Below, one piece after another: positions 1 to 10,998 of a stretch of DNA of 64,000 nucleotides. The notes beneath the pieces are model-generated. The model ran no database searches. It saw only the letters and a program-made list of their open reading frames with translations, and had not been told where the DNA came from. Numbering within the stretch: position 1 is the first letter of the stretch; the number at the start of each line of letters is the position of its first letter. The translations under genes were made by a program, and so were the position numbers. The stretch comes from Sphagnum compactum (Eukaryota > Bryophyta > Sphagnopsida > Sphagnales): positions 15,127,579 through 15,191,578 of the forward strand of contig OZ234500.1 in the NCBI GenBank assembly GCA_965153455.1, read 5' to 3'.

Positions 1-3000
1 AACCCTAAGCCCTAAAACCTGTACCAGGAATGTTGTTGTTTCTTTCACAACAGAATTTCATTTTCCTCTACCAGATGTGTTTGCTGGAATTTGGGTTTTG
101 GGTGGAAGTAAAAAAATTAAAATATGATTTTCAATTGCACACACAAATTGCTACTCCCACTGCTGATCAATGCATAATGCAACTCATTAATAATGCCCAT
201 TTCTTTCTAGTGATGGGTTCTTTATCACACCGATTTTAGTTCATTAAACTATGAGTTGCTGGCAGACTCTGACCTTCATTCATTCATTTAGTCACTTTTT
301 TGCAAGGACCCAAAAGGAAGAAGGAGTGAGACATTGGATGATAATGAGCAAAAATAGGCGAGTTAGTGTGAAGTTCAGAGTTAGTCAGTCCAAAAGAGTG
401 CTGCAGACTCACTCACCCAGACCTGCAAAAAGTTGCAGCTTTTCCCCTTTGCCGGAAAAGAAGACATAAAAGTTTATTAATTAGGCTAGATCCCAAGTTC
501 CAACAATCTGTTGGTTTTCCAGCTTGTGGTGTGAAGAGAAAATCTCTTTGTGTCCAAAGAGATGGTGGTCCATGAATATCTGTTTTTTGATGACTAAGAT
601 TTTCTAGTCATGGGGGACATGGCAACACATCACCCAATGAACATGAGTTCCAGTGGATTTTATTGTCTTTTTTCCAAGACAAATGATGTCATGGTCGATG
701 CTCAATTGATGATGAAGTTTTAAATAATTTGTACCTCTTCTTTGGACCTTCTTCCATTAGGCTTTGCAATCATCCAATTATGTTAATGGTGCATTCCACA
801 CTTGATGTTAAGTCAATGTTAAATGAAAATCTAGGTGGCATCCTAGGTGGCATCCAGTGTTAAATGGGTGGATAGCTTAATGTTAAGTGAATGTTAACAT
901 AAAATGTTCATTGTAAGTAGGCGTAAGTCCTAATTGACTAGCATCGTGTTAAGGGACTCAACACTAGAGTCCCTAACACCGAGTGTCAATGCATTTTTAT
1001 GTGAAATGAAATTACGACCCTCCAAAATAGAGGAAACATATTCTTTCACTTGAAACATATTCTTCCCACACGCTTGCCACTGCTAACATGTGCACTTTCA
1101 CATGTTAATTCGATCTCATATGATTTATTTGTGCAATGTTCTCACCTTCTCACCTACATACTTTGGCCAAATGGGAGGTGTTAAATAAAAACTTATCTTT
1201 TGAGGAAACGTCCAAAGTTTCAGTTTTTTTTATTAAAAAAACCTCCTCTGATCAATCAAATGACTAATTGACAAAAGAAGAAATGGAAAAAAAAAACTTG
1301 AGAGATAACCACATTTAATTAATAAAACAAACAAAGTTTAAGATTTAAGTCATATTTAGCTTAAATGAAAAATTGTGTGTCATATATCCACATTATGTCT
1401 CTTTCATCCAGTTTTTCATTCGGTTCTTGACCTTACATTAATCAACATTGTACCATAGTCAGCCTTTTTTGGTTGCTAGCCTTTGACCCTTTGTCTTGGG
1501 GTTGTTTTTCCCCCAACCCTGACCATACTATCTTCCAACCTAGTTACCCTAGTTCCCTAGCTACCTTATTGACCTAGCTATATTATTGACCTACATCTTG
1601 GCCTTATCTATTAACCCCCTACCTATGTGCCTTCTATCTTTTCGTGACTAAACCTCATTCTCGACAAAACTTTTATTTTTTCTTAATTAAGTTTTTATCT
1701 TTCAGCTAAACCTCTTTTTTTTTCTGGGTTAAATTTTCATTTCTTGACACAACTTTTAACTCTTCTTAGCTAAATCTATATTTATTGACCAAAAAATAAT
1801 AATTTCATGGCTAAATTTGTACCTTTCGATAAAACCCAATTTTTTCATGGCTAAATTTTTAAATATTGACAAAATCTTTATATATTTTATTTAAACCTCT
1901 ATCCTTTGACAAAACTTTTATTTTTGTATGGTTAAATTATTATATGTTGATAAAATGTTTATCTATTATTTGGCTAAACCTTTATTTCTTGACAAAACTT
2001 TTATCTCTTCTTGACTAAATTATATTTTTTAGTAATTTTTATTTAATTAAATTTTTTGTACTTGTTTAAACTCTTGTTGGCTAAATCGTTATTTCTTTGC
2101 AAAATCTTTATGTTTTTTCAACTAAACTTTTATTTCTTAGTAAATTTTTTATCTTTTATTAATTAAACTTCTATCACTTGAAATTTTTAAAAAAAAATTA
2201 TGGTTCTTATTATTTTTAGCAAAACCTCTATGTTCTCATGGCTGAACTTTTGTCTATTGACAAAACCTCTATTTTCTGACTAAAAAAAAATTTTTTTTGA
2301 TTAAGTTGAAAAAAAAGATGATGAAAAAGTTGTAACAAGAGAAGAGATGAAACAAAAATAAAAATTGAATAAAAGCAAAGAAATGGTTTGGTTTGGTTTG
2401 GTTTAAGTTAACTGATTTGGGTTCATCCCAAAATGGCAACAATAGCCTCCTCCATAAGTGGTGCATTTGTGGGTGTTGGTTCACTTAAGCCATATTATAT
2501 CAACTCCATACCAATCTGATATTGATATACTACTAATATAGGGAGCAACTTAGGTGTATAGTATTAGTGTGATTATTGGTACTAACCATACAAGTTTGGT
2601 ATCACTTAACAACATTGGTAGATACATGTGGGTGGTTAGTACATAGCTAACCACTCTGGTTAGCTCCGTTTCTGTTTTCACTATCTACCCCGACTGTCTC
2701 TTAGGTTGTTATGTAACAATCATCCACATTCATCTACATTCATCCCAAGTTTTCAACTACTTTGATCAGCCATGGTATGGTCGGTTCTATTGCTAAGTCA
2801 TTCCAAAATGTTCTTTGTTTTTGTTTCAATGCCGAAAAAAATTAAGAGGGCTTTTGTCTCTCTTGGTGCACCCCCCCCATTAGGGTTATTTAGATTTATT
2901 CAGCCTTTTAAATTAAATCCTCGAGCATGGAACTATAGAAATAATTAAAATTTACGTACTTCTAATATCACAAATTTTATAAATGAAAGAAAAACATAAT

Positions 3001-3350
3001 CCCCTAGAGTAGGACAAATTTTTTTGACCAATTGTAAGCCAAATGCATGGGACAAATTCTTTCACCCTTAGACTTCTAAAATATGGCCAAATTAGGTGTT
3101 GTATAACCTTGGCAAATTCGACATATTTGTTGCATAATTTATTGATTTTGAACTTTTCATTATAAAAATTAGAATATTCTAAAGGATTCAATATCTTCCT
3201 TCACAAAATTTTCTTATTTGAAATTTAATTTAATTTAATTTATTGAAAATTTCAACATTTCTGAAAATAATGTAATTTGTGTCGAAGGGACCCCCTGCCC
3301 TGAAAGTTTTAAGAAGAAACTATTCCTGCCCGTTCCCCACCTTTCCCTAC
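1..3350. other. AT-rich intergenic DNA, no gene seen
   Basis: Short open frames here (69-79 codons) have no recognisable domain, no splice-compatible neighbours and a composition like the surrounding AT-rich DNA. Local repeats include a duplicated CTAGGTGGCATC near 835-855, a short GGTTT run near 2386-2404 and the degenerate array listed separately. The first bases carry a CCCTAA-like motif, but only one or two units, so this is not a telomere. Confidence 0.6.
1650..2290. repeat. Degenerate tandem array, roughly 35-45 bp units
   Basis: The motifs TTGACAAAACTTTTAT and GGCTAAACCTTTAT alternate many times through this stretch, for example near 1661, 1744, 1867, 1907, 1989 and 2255. Spacing is about 35-45 bp and many units are mutated. 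No coding potential is visible. It reads as an old minisatellite or a decayed internal repeat of a mobile element. Confidence 0.55.
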
Positions 3351-3587
3351 TGCCCGGCGTGCTTCGCTTCCGTCCCGCGCGCCCTGCGCTCGCTCGCGCG
3401 CTGTTGCGCTCGCTTGCTATAAGGCCCGTGCTTCGTCTCTCTCCTCTTCTCATCAAGCGGGCAAGCATTAGAGCTCTGGGCTATTGGACATCGCTAGCAA
3501 AATCCGAGTTCAACGCAAAAGACGACAACATTCTACTATCCTCCTCCTCCTCTTCTCCTTCTTCTGTTTCTCTGAAATCTTTCGACA

Positions 3588-4944
3588 ATGAGGTCGCTCT
3601 TTCTTCTAGCTGTGCTGCTTCTACAATGTCTGCGAGTAGTAAATTGCCTCGGGAGTACTGGCGTTTCTTTTCTGCAGCAGCCTCCTGTCGGGAATACGTA
3701 AGTTTTTTTTGCCCTTCACGTCGGACTGCTCGCCTTTCTTTCTTTCCTCCCCTCGTCAACAATTTAGTTGTGTGCGTTTGATTGTTGTGATTGTTATGAG
3801 GATCTGCGTGGTGCTGAGAATTCGGTAATTTCCAGGCGTAAATTGATGTTGTTTCCTTTGCTTTTGTTGTTGCTTCAAGAAGGTCACATAGGAATGAGAG
3901 AATGAGGCCCGCGTAGAGATCTGAGAATCAAGGAAATGGTGATCCAGTATGTGGTTCTGGTAAACATGTTTGCTTATGTGACGTGATTATGGACTTGATT
4001 GCAGGTTATCGATGTCGTGCATGACGCAGAACGGACAGAAGATGTACAAGTGCCTGCAGGGGAAGTGGGAATACCAGGGTGGAGAAAGTAAGATACTGGA
4101 TGTGCGAACGCTTGCGACTGTAGGTGCTTACAGAGAGAAAATAGATCCTGTCAAGAAGACGATATCAGGATGGTGGGAGCTTGTGAACGATGGTGCTGAT
4201 AAGGCGGAATCTGGTCATCAGTATAGCACAGTGACGGGTAAGATCACGATCCGCAACAAACTGATGATGTTTTGCGGCATCGCGAAGAAAAAGAAGAAGA
4301 AGGATGCACTACTGTAGAGGAGAAGAATCGCTGCCTAATGATCTGAAGACATCTTTTTCTTTTTTGTTTCAACAGGTGAGGTGATCGAAACCGTGACGAC
4401 GCAGAGTCCACAGGCTGCTACGTCTCTCATGTATGTGGCCATCCAACACGGTTTCGAGGGAAAAGCCGCGCTGATTTCCTATATAGCAGTGCTCAATGAA
4501 AAGGGAGGGAATGTACCTGAGCCTCAGGATTCTTTTTGCACAGTCGATGGAGAAGTCGTGGAGGTGCCTTTTACAGCCGATTTTGCATTCTACACTCAAG
4601 ATACTACTCCGCCGGCGTTACCTCAGTCCATCAGCGCGACGCTTGCAAGTGTGCAGCCGCTGGAGAGTTTCTACGCCAATGGCGTCGTTCGCTACACTTG
4701 GACTGGACAATCTTGGAATTCCAACGGTGTTGCTGCGACGCTTTACACGGTACCTGGCGGTCCTGTCGTCGGAAAATTCTCCAGTTTACCAAAACCTGAC
4801 AAGCTCGGAGGCCAATTGTACTGGATCGCCTTCGGTCCTAACGGCTTCTCCATCACCGGCCGTGCAAACACCGCTCCAGTGGTCGTGTCCAAGAACAGCA
4901 TTGGTTGGCAATTGGTAGAAGTCACCAGCAGCAACGGCTCGTAA
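3588..4944 (+). CDS. Secreted DUF3455-like protein
   Basis: The model is three exons, 3588-3697, 4005-4237 and 4376-4944, with GT-AG introns joining in frame to give about 303 aa. Exon 1 encodes a classic signal peptide (MRSLFLLAVLLLQCLRVVNC), so export is likely, and the ATG directly precedes this hydrophobic run. The mature part has two related halves. The first holds NGQKMYKCLQGKW and ends with YIAVLNEKGGNVPEP. The second holds ANGVVRYTWTGQSW, VAATLYTVPGG and GWQLVEVT. This pattern resembles the uncharacterised DUF3455 family known from bacteria, fungi and, as I recall, seed-free plants; I know of no established function. The TAA at 4942 overlaps a good donor (GTAAGC at 4941), so the protein may continue into a further exon. 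The family call is from remembered motifs, not a search. Confidence 0.68.
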
Positions 4945-5121
4945 GCTCTCTCTGTCTGTGTGTGTCTCTCTCTCAACTGCATCCCGTACTGTAGTTACAT
5001 CTTCATGTCAGGCGCATGCATGTATGTCGAAGCTCCTGCTTGTTGTCAGTCCTTTGTTTCTTCCAAGATCTCTGAATTAAAGGACTTGTTGCTCTACTTT
5101 TTTTTTTGGTTTTCCTGCAAG

Positions 5122-5346
5122 CTTGTCAACACGAACGGTAAGCAACCAAGCGTGAATCATAAACTCTTACGTGACTCATACAGAGCGCTCGAGGGGCCAT
5201 ACAAGTACGTGCTGATGACATCCACGATGGGAGGTCTACTGCCTTCTTCAATCAAACCCATGGCGGCAGACAATGATGCAGCAGCAGGAGGACTCGTCAT
5301 GACCTCCAGTAGTTTCTCGTGCGTTTTCTGGATTTACACCACTTGA
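5122..5346 (+). other. Possible extra C-terminal exon of the DUF3455-like gene
   Basis: Behind a pyrimidine-rich tract and an AG at 5120-5121 this stretch reads LVNTNGKQPSVNH in one frame and stays open to 5346. The first half of the upstream protein ends with a similar VLNEKGGNVPEP segment, and DUF3455 proteins typically end this way. A simple splice from the donor at 4941 does not keep frame with an acceptor at 5121. It does keep frame with an AG at 4993-4994, which would add a less convincing segment first. It may therefore be coding, 3' UTR or a decayed exon. Confidence 0.28.
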
Positions 5347-5492
5347 TCATCAGAGTAAGCAAAGCTTGCAGGAGGAAACCGGCATTTTGGTGACAGTCCA
5401 CAACAGGCGAGACGACTAATGGATCATGCGCATAGTCTACGGCAAAACAACAAACCGGATATATGAAACTTTGTGTATACTTACTTGGTACC

Positions 5493-5529
<37 letters not shown>

Positions 5530-7019
5530 CCTCTTTCTGTGTATGTGTGTCTCTCTCTTTCTCTCTTTCATCATGATATGCACCCAGACAATTCTTAAAT
5601 CACTGCAGCCATGAGAGGACATAGATCAGATCTGTTGTCGCAATGGCGGATGTGTGCGATCCTTGATTCAAGAGTGTGTATGATTATAGACCCCATGAAG
5701 AGAGCTGGTTTTGGCCATTCATGAAGTCACTTTGTACTATAGTTTCTTAAGTTATTGCGTACTAATATGATTTGCTTGCAAGGAGACTTTGTGATTAGGT
5801 GCAGGAACCTAATCACAAATGTTCGTTGCTTGCTTTGTGACTGATGTCTCTTCCTGACAATTTTTGCTACTCATGCAGTGGTTTTTTTTTGTGGAAAAAT
5901 ATGACATTTGGCTACTGATTCAGCCCTTGTGGTGCTAGACTGGTCACTGGTTGGAATAAGCTGGAGATCCAGCTGGCTATAAGGTCTTTTTTTAAGTAAG
6001 CTTTTGGCAAAAGATTAAGTGAAAATGGAGTTCAATTAGGTGATTAATTTTTTTGCAAAGTGGCTATTTTTGGTTATACAGGTGTCAAATTGTTGTAGGA
6101 TTTTTGGCTCTTGTCAATTCTAAAAAAGAGAGATTTAAGCAACTTTTTAGTGAACTATGCAAATTTCAAAGTCCAATTCCAATTTCCATAGGTTCAAACT
6201 TCAACAATCAGTCAAATGGAAAACAGAAACAATGATGATGTAAAGAGAACTCAGAAAACATACAACTTTGAATCTTGAACAAAACCACATTGGTCAAAAT
6301 GCACTACAACAAACTAGTGACCCACTAACCACATACACATAAGTTATAACACGAACTGGAAATAAAAAACAAATAGTCACTTACGAGGTAATTGAACCTT
6401 TTAAATTGCCCGTTGCAGCATAAGTGGCCTACATAACATTGTTAATTAAACACAACAACATAAAAACATTAGAATCATCTCCTGAAAACATAAAAATAGA
6501 ACATAAACTTGAAAAATAAAGGGTAAGTTGCAAATAAAATGTGATATTCATGTGGGATCCACCAACTTCACTTACACAAAAAAAATCAACAAACAACTTG
6601 CAAGGCTAGTTAAACCCAAGGACAATATTAACATACTTCTGCATAAAAAATTGTTGATCTAAGTTAAAACACGATATTGAGGGCATTTTGCATGCCACTG
6701 CTCATATGCTTCTACATATGGAAAATCATGCAAGGTGTAAAATTTCTAGGAGAACATTCTAACCATTAATCCTAAGTTTGTAGTAAGTCAATTGCGCAAT
6801 TTGAATTTGCATTTGCCAAAAAGCTAAAGCACTATTCATTCTCCACACTACTTGTAAGGACTTGTACCATGGTAATTTCAACCAACTTGAAATACTTTGG
6901 AAAAGAATAAGTAAGCATTTGAGATGTTGAAAAAGTCCGTCAAAGACGTGTTAGTGGATCATTCACATCAAGTGGCTTAGCCATGGCAACACATGCATTT
7001 GATTTCATGGCCAGCTTGA
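5347..7019. other. Intergenic, no gene seen
   Basis: This is 3' flanking sequence of the DUF3455-like gene, becoming increasingly AT-rich. The only clear structure is a CT dinucleotide run. Part of the stretch beyond about 6200 may be the decayed 3' end of the hAT relic that follows, but I could not recognise transposase motifs in it. Confidence 0.5.
5495..5527. repeat. (CT)n microsatellite
   Basis: An uninterrupted CT run of about 33 bases lies in the 3' flank of the DUF3455-like gene. Further CT-rich sequence follows after about 20 bases. Confidence 0.9.
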
Positions 7020-8132
7020 ACATAGATTGTTGAATGTGGAAGGAAGCTATTGACAACACTTCATGGACCCATACATCACTATTTCTTGGGGTGGTAGAAG
7101 GCAACTTTAATCACATCCAAATGTTTGTTGAAGCATTTTTTCGCATCAAACTACAGCCAATACTGTGGGTACACCACACTCAAACTATCCATGATGCTAT
7201 GAGTATGGAATTTGCCTTACAATTCCTCAACAAGGCATTCGGTAGCCGCTACAACCCCACATCCAATTTGTTAATTCAATTCAATGGAAAAAAAAGTGGG
7301 AAAAAACAAAATTCATCAAGTTAAATACAAAATAGGTTAGGGTTTAGGGTTTAACTTGAACATTTTGCCTCCACTTGAGTGGTCCAACTGTAGCATAGAC
7401 TTTTCCTTGTCACATAAAACCCCATCTGCACCATCATGAACCTTTTACCAATCAAATATTTTGTGAGACCTCCTTCATGCATTAGGGCTTACATTAGGAC
7501 TTGAATTAGATTATTAGCACCTAATCATGCCACCACATGTTTGAAGGAAAGGAGGAAATTTGGTATTTTCAATTAATTTTGAACCACATATACATGAATT
7601 GACAACTAGCTCTGGTTGTCAATGGTATTGACTTCATCACAAGTAAGTGACAAGTAATTAACTATTCCAACAATAGATTTTCTGGCCTCCAAAACAATGT
7701 CATGCATGTGTTGAACCATAGCTTAGCCTGTTATGTTTATTTAATGCATTTTGGGGTTCTCTTCAAGATTCAAAAAATCAAATAAATCCTTGAGAACCTC
7801 ATATTCAAACATAGGCCTACCATGTTTTAATGTGTAGAACAATGTGGCAAATTGAACCAATATTTTGCGTTTCTCACCAGCCACCCATTAGTCACTTGTT
7901 GCAAAACAGATTCCTTGCCTTTGGAAGCATAAGTAGTTTCATTCTTGCTATGCTTATAATCTTTACTAATATACCATTCAATTTTTTTCACCCCTTTCAT
8001 AGGTTTATTAGCCTTCCTTTTGTTGACATGTTTTTGGAGTGAATCCCATTTGAAAGCCAATAATTTATCTTTATGTTCAACCTCTGAGCAGATTTTGCAT
8101 TTCATTCTATGCACATAGCCATTTGACCCCAT
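7020..8132 (-). pseudogene. Decayed BED-type hAT-like transposase
   Basis: Read on the minus strand, 8132-7827 is open for 101 codons and starts with a BED-like zinc-finger region: CKIC, then KDKLLAFKWDSLQKHVNKRK, then SKDYKHSKNETTYASKGK. Continuing down-strand are recognisable transposase fragments separated by stops and frameshifts: GRPMFEYEVLKDLFDFLN near 7800; HMHDIVLEARKSIVGIVNYL, then LTCDEVNTIDNQS near 7640-7720; and LSVVYPQYWL, then KCFNKHLDVIKVAFYHPKK near 7090-7190. These match, from memory, a BED/hAT-derived family common in mosses and ferns. In-frame stops and at least two frameshifts mean it cannot make a full transposase. I found no terminal inverted repeats or target duplication. 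The C-terminal dimerisation region is missing or unrecognisable. Confidence 0.75.
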
Positions 8133-10750
8133 TTAAAATTCAACCCAAGGCAACTTAGCTACCCATGAAACCTGAAATTTCCTTTTTAATTCATAAGCTT
8201 GTGTCTTGTTAACCTCTAGTGGTGACATTGAGCTTTAATCCAAACCTCCTACAACTTTGGAGAATCAATGTTAAGAAGAGCTATAAGAGAATCTAATGCA
8301 CACTTAAACATATCATAGGAACTTTAGTAGCAAGTTGCTTACCTTTCAAGGTAGCAAGTTCATAGAAAGATTGATGCTAGCTCTTACTACTAGAAGCCAC
8401 ATCATATGCAACAAGAAGGGTGCCATTGCTAGGGTTGTGGGAGCTATAAAAACATTTGAATTTGAAGTTTAGGGGCGGTTTAAAGGGTAGCATCTTGAAG
8501 CAAAGTTGAAAGAAAAAGACAATAACTAAATACAAGCTCTGCACAAACACACATATGCATAACAAACCCATGAAAACAAAGAGGAACCCCATAGAACTAC
8601 GACTGACAAGTTGATGACATTAATGATTACAAGTAGCCAAAGTGTGAAACAAATTCAAAAACTTTGAAATATGTTCAAGCTTCACAATTCGAAAATATTC
8701 ACGCACACAACAGCATGCAGACTAGGACTAATGCACTCTGCATTGTGTATAATCATGAATGCAACTTACACCATATGGAAAGGTTGGAAACTTGGAATTG
8801 TAGTGGATTGTTGTAATATACATACCTAAACAAAAATGTTGCAAAATGCTTGCAGCAATAATGATGTCGATAGAACAATTCTAATTTGATTTCAAGCTCC
8901 AACATCCAAGTTCCAGTGCAAATTACAAATGCATTTTGATCCGCCCATGATCCAGCGTACTTCACGCCCACAAATTGAATCACTCCAGAATCCAAGACAT
9001 AGATCTTGATACTTGAAATAAATTGCCATGCTTAATGTTCAATGACCAAAGGACATCAATGCACATACATGATACGTTTCAAAATCATCAAACTCCAACA
9101 CCACATTCAACTTTGAAAAGTGGAAGAGTGAACCCTAAAATTTGAAAGTATAAAAATCAGGCAACACGCTACCAACTTCTAGGGCCCAGGGAACGAAAAG
9201 ATCACAAAAAATGAATAAAAACAAAGTGTAAGTTGTAATTTGTAAATGACCTTCAAGCTCAAGGCCTTTCAGGTTTCCAACTCCAAGCTTCTAGACTCTG
9301 AAGTCTAAACTCTAGAGTCCATACTCATCATTCTAGAATCCATAGAGTGGCCGCTAGTGACATAAATGGACGAGGAGGAATAATGGCAAAGGGTTCTATG
9401 TGGGAGAAGGAGGGTTTGGTGAATGGCCAAGATGCAAGGGGAAAATGTGGTGAAAATCCAACGGTCTACATAGTTAAGCAGGTGACTTAGGGTTTTATTT
9501 GGAGACGATTTGACGATTTACTGGTACTATTCCATTTCTAGACCAGCAAAAGGTTTCACAAATGAGTAAATTTTTAAGCGACCTTCTAAGGTGTCATAAT
9601 GCTTTTAGGCAAAAAGTGTCAGACTTCACCTTTAAAATCTAAGCTTACAGGTGGCCAACCCATTTTTTTTTGGAGAAATTTGGCAATTCTTTGCCCAAAA
9701 TAAAACACTGCATGCATGCCCATTGCTTACTTTGTTACTGATATCTCTTCATGTGAATTTGCAATGCGTGGCATGACATTTTCCTGCAGCAGATACTCCA
9801 CTGCAGAAAGATTTACACAGCATCTAATCTGGTTGCTCCTCTCTCTTCCTCTCTCTTGCTGGGTGTTATGTTATCTGTGATCACTATAAAATGGTTGATT
9901 GAATGTTGGTTACGATAACCTGTTCTCTCTTCGGTTTCTTAATCTGTGAACTCTAGAGATTGCTTGGTAAATCATTTGTTCTCTCCTCTTTCTTCAGTTT
10001 CTTAATCTGCTGCCTAGAGCTAGAGAAATGATTGCAAGTTGGTCATGAAAACTAAAACATGATGATTCATGGTTGAACAACTTTGCCGTTTACAAAAGAC
10101 CTGACAAGAATATACAGTGTCTCACCCTATGAGAGTATCATTAGATGATGCACAATGATGGAGAACTGAAAATCAGTGGTTGCTCAACTACTTTTCTTGT
10201 AATCAGGCCAAAAATCTGTTCATAAGAATACAAGAAAAAAAATAAAAATTCTGCAGATTTTGCAAGTTCTGAAGCTCATTGCAAGTTCTGGTCCCCAATT
10301 TACACCCAGAAAAAACCTTACCATAAATGTTTTTTGTCTCACATTCTGCCAGGAGCACAGAGCCTGCTCACTGTGTGAGCTTTTTGATAGAGCGAGCCAG
10401 ATCCAGGTTACCACAAATTCGTTGAGAAAGAGAATCAGGGCTCTGCAAATTCGCAGCTTCCAATACTCTCATCAAGGTTCTGATCAACACACACCAAAGT
10501 CCATTTTTTCTCCAGATCTAATCCATCATGTCCTGGCAGGAGCATGTAAGCCTGCTGCTCTTGCTCTCTGCTGCCCACTCTCTGATTGAGTTTTTGAGTT
10601 TGGGAGAGCCCATCCAGATCACTGCAGGGTTTCCAGTAAGGAAAAACAATGAGTCAACCAACCATGCGTGTGACACAAGACATACATATCTTTCTACACT
10701 AGAGTTTGGAGTGAACAGTCAAATGGGCAAGTCCAGGAGAGACACAGCAA
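8133..10750. other. Intergenic, no gene seen
   Basis: The first 1.6 kb is AT-rich and may belong to the hAT relic upstream region. From about 9750 composition becomes more balanced, which suggests 3' flanking sequence of the minus-strand TON1 gene. Short open frames on both strands show no domain or splice logic. Confidence 0.5.
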
Positions 10751-10753
10751 TGG

Positions 10754-10754
<1 letters not shown>

Positions 10755-10790
<36 letters not shown>
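10755..10790. repeat. (TAG)12 microsatellite
   Basis: Twelve perfect trinucleotide units lie in the 3' flank or 3' UTR of TON1. The plus-strand poly-Ser frame across it is a by-product of the repeat. Confidence 0.9.
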
Positions 10791-10998
10791 GCTGACACAG
10801 CAGGCTATAGTACCAAATGTCTCATCTAAGTGAAAGACAAATCTGCTAGCAGGGCACCAACCTTCACTGCTGAGAAGTGAGAGCTCCGTCTATTATGTTC
10901 CTCAACTTCATCCTCTAAGTCCTCTTCGATGCCCCTGTTGTTGTCCCCCCATCTCTCAATTAGTTGCTTGCACAAGAAGGGATCCAGAATGCCTAAAT

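Noticed and set aside
1-20. Telomere-like CCCTAA sequence at the window start
   Set aside because: Only one or two imperfect units; such words also occur in plant promoters and repeats elsewhere in the window.
3359-3781. 140-codon plus-strand ORF over the GC-rich leader
   Set aside because: It is out of frame with the signal-peptide exon, whose splicing gives a coherent protein.
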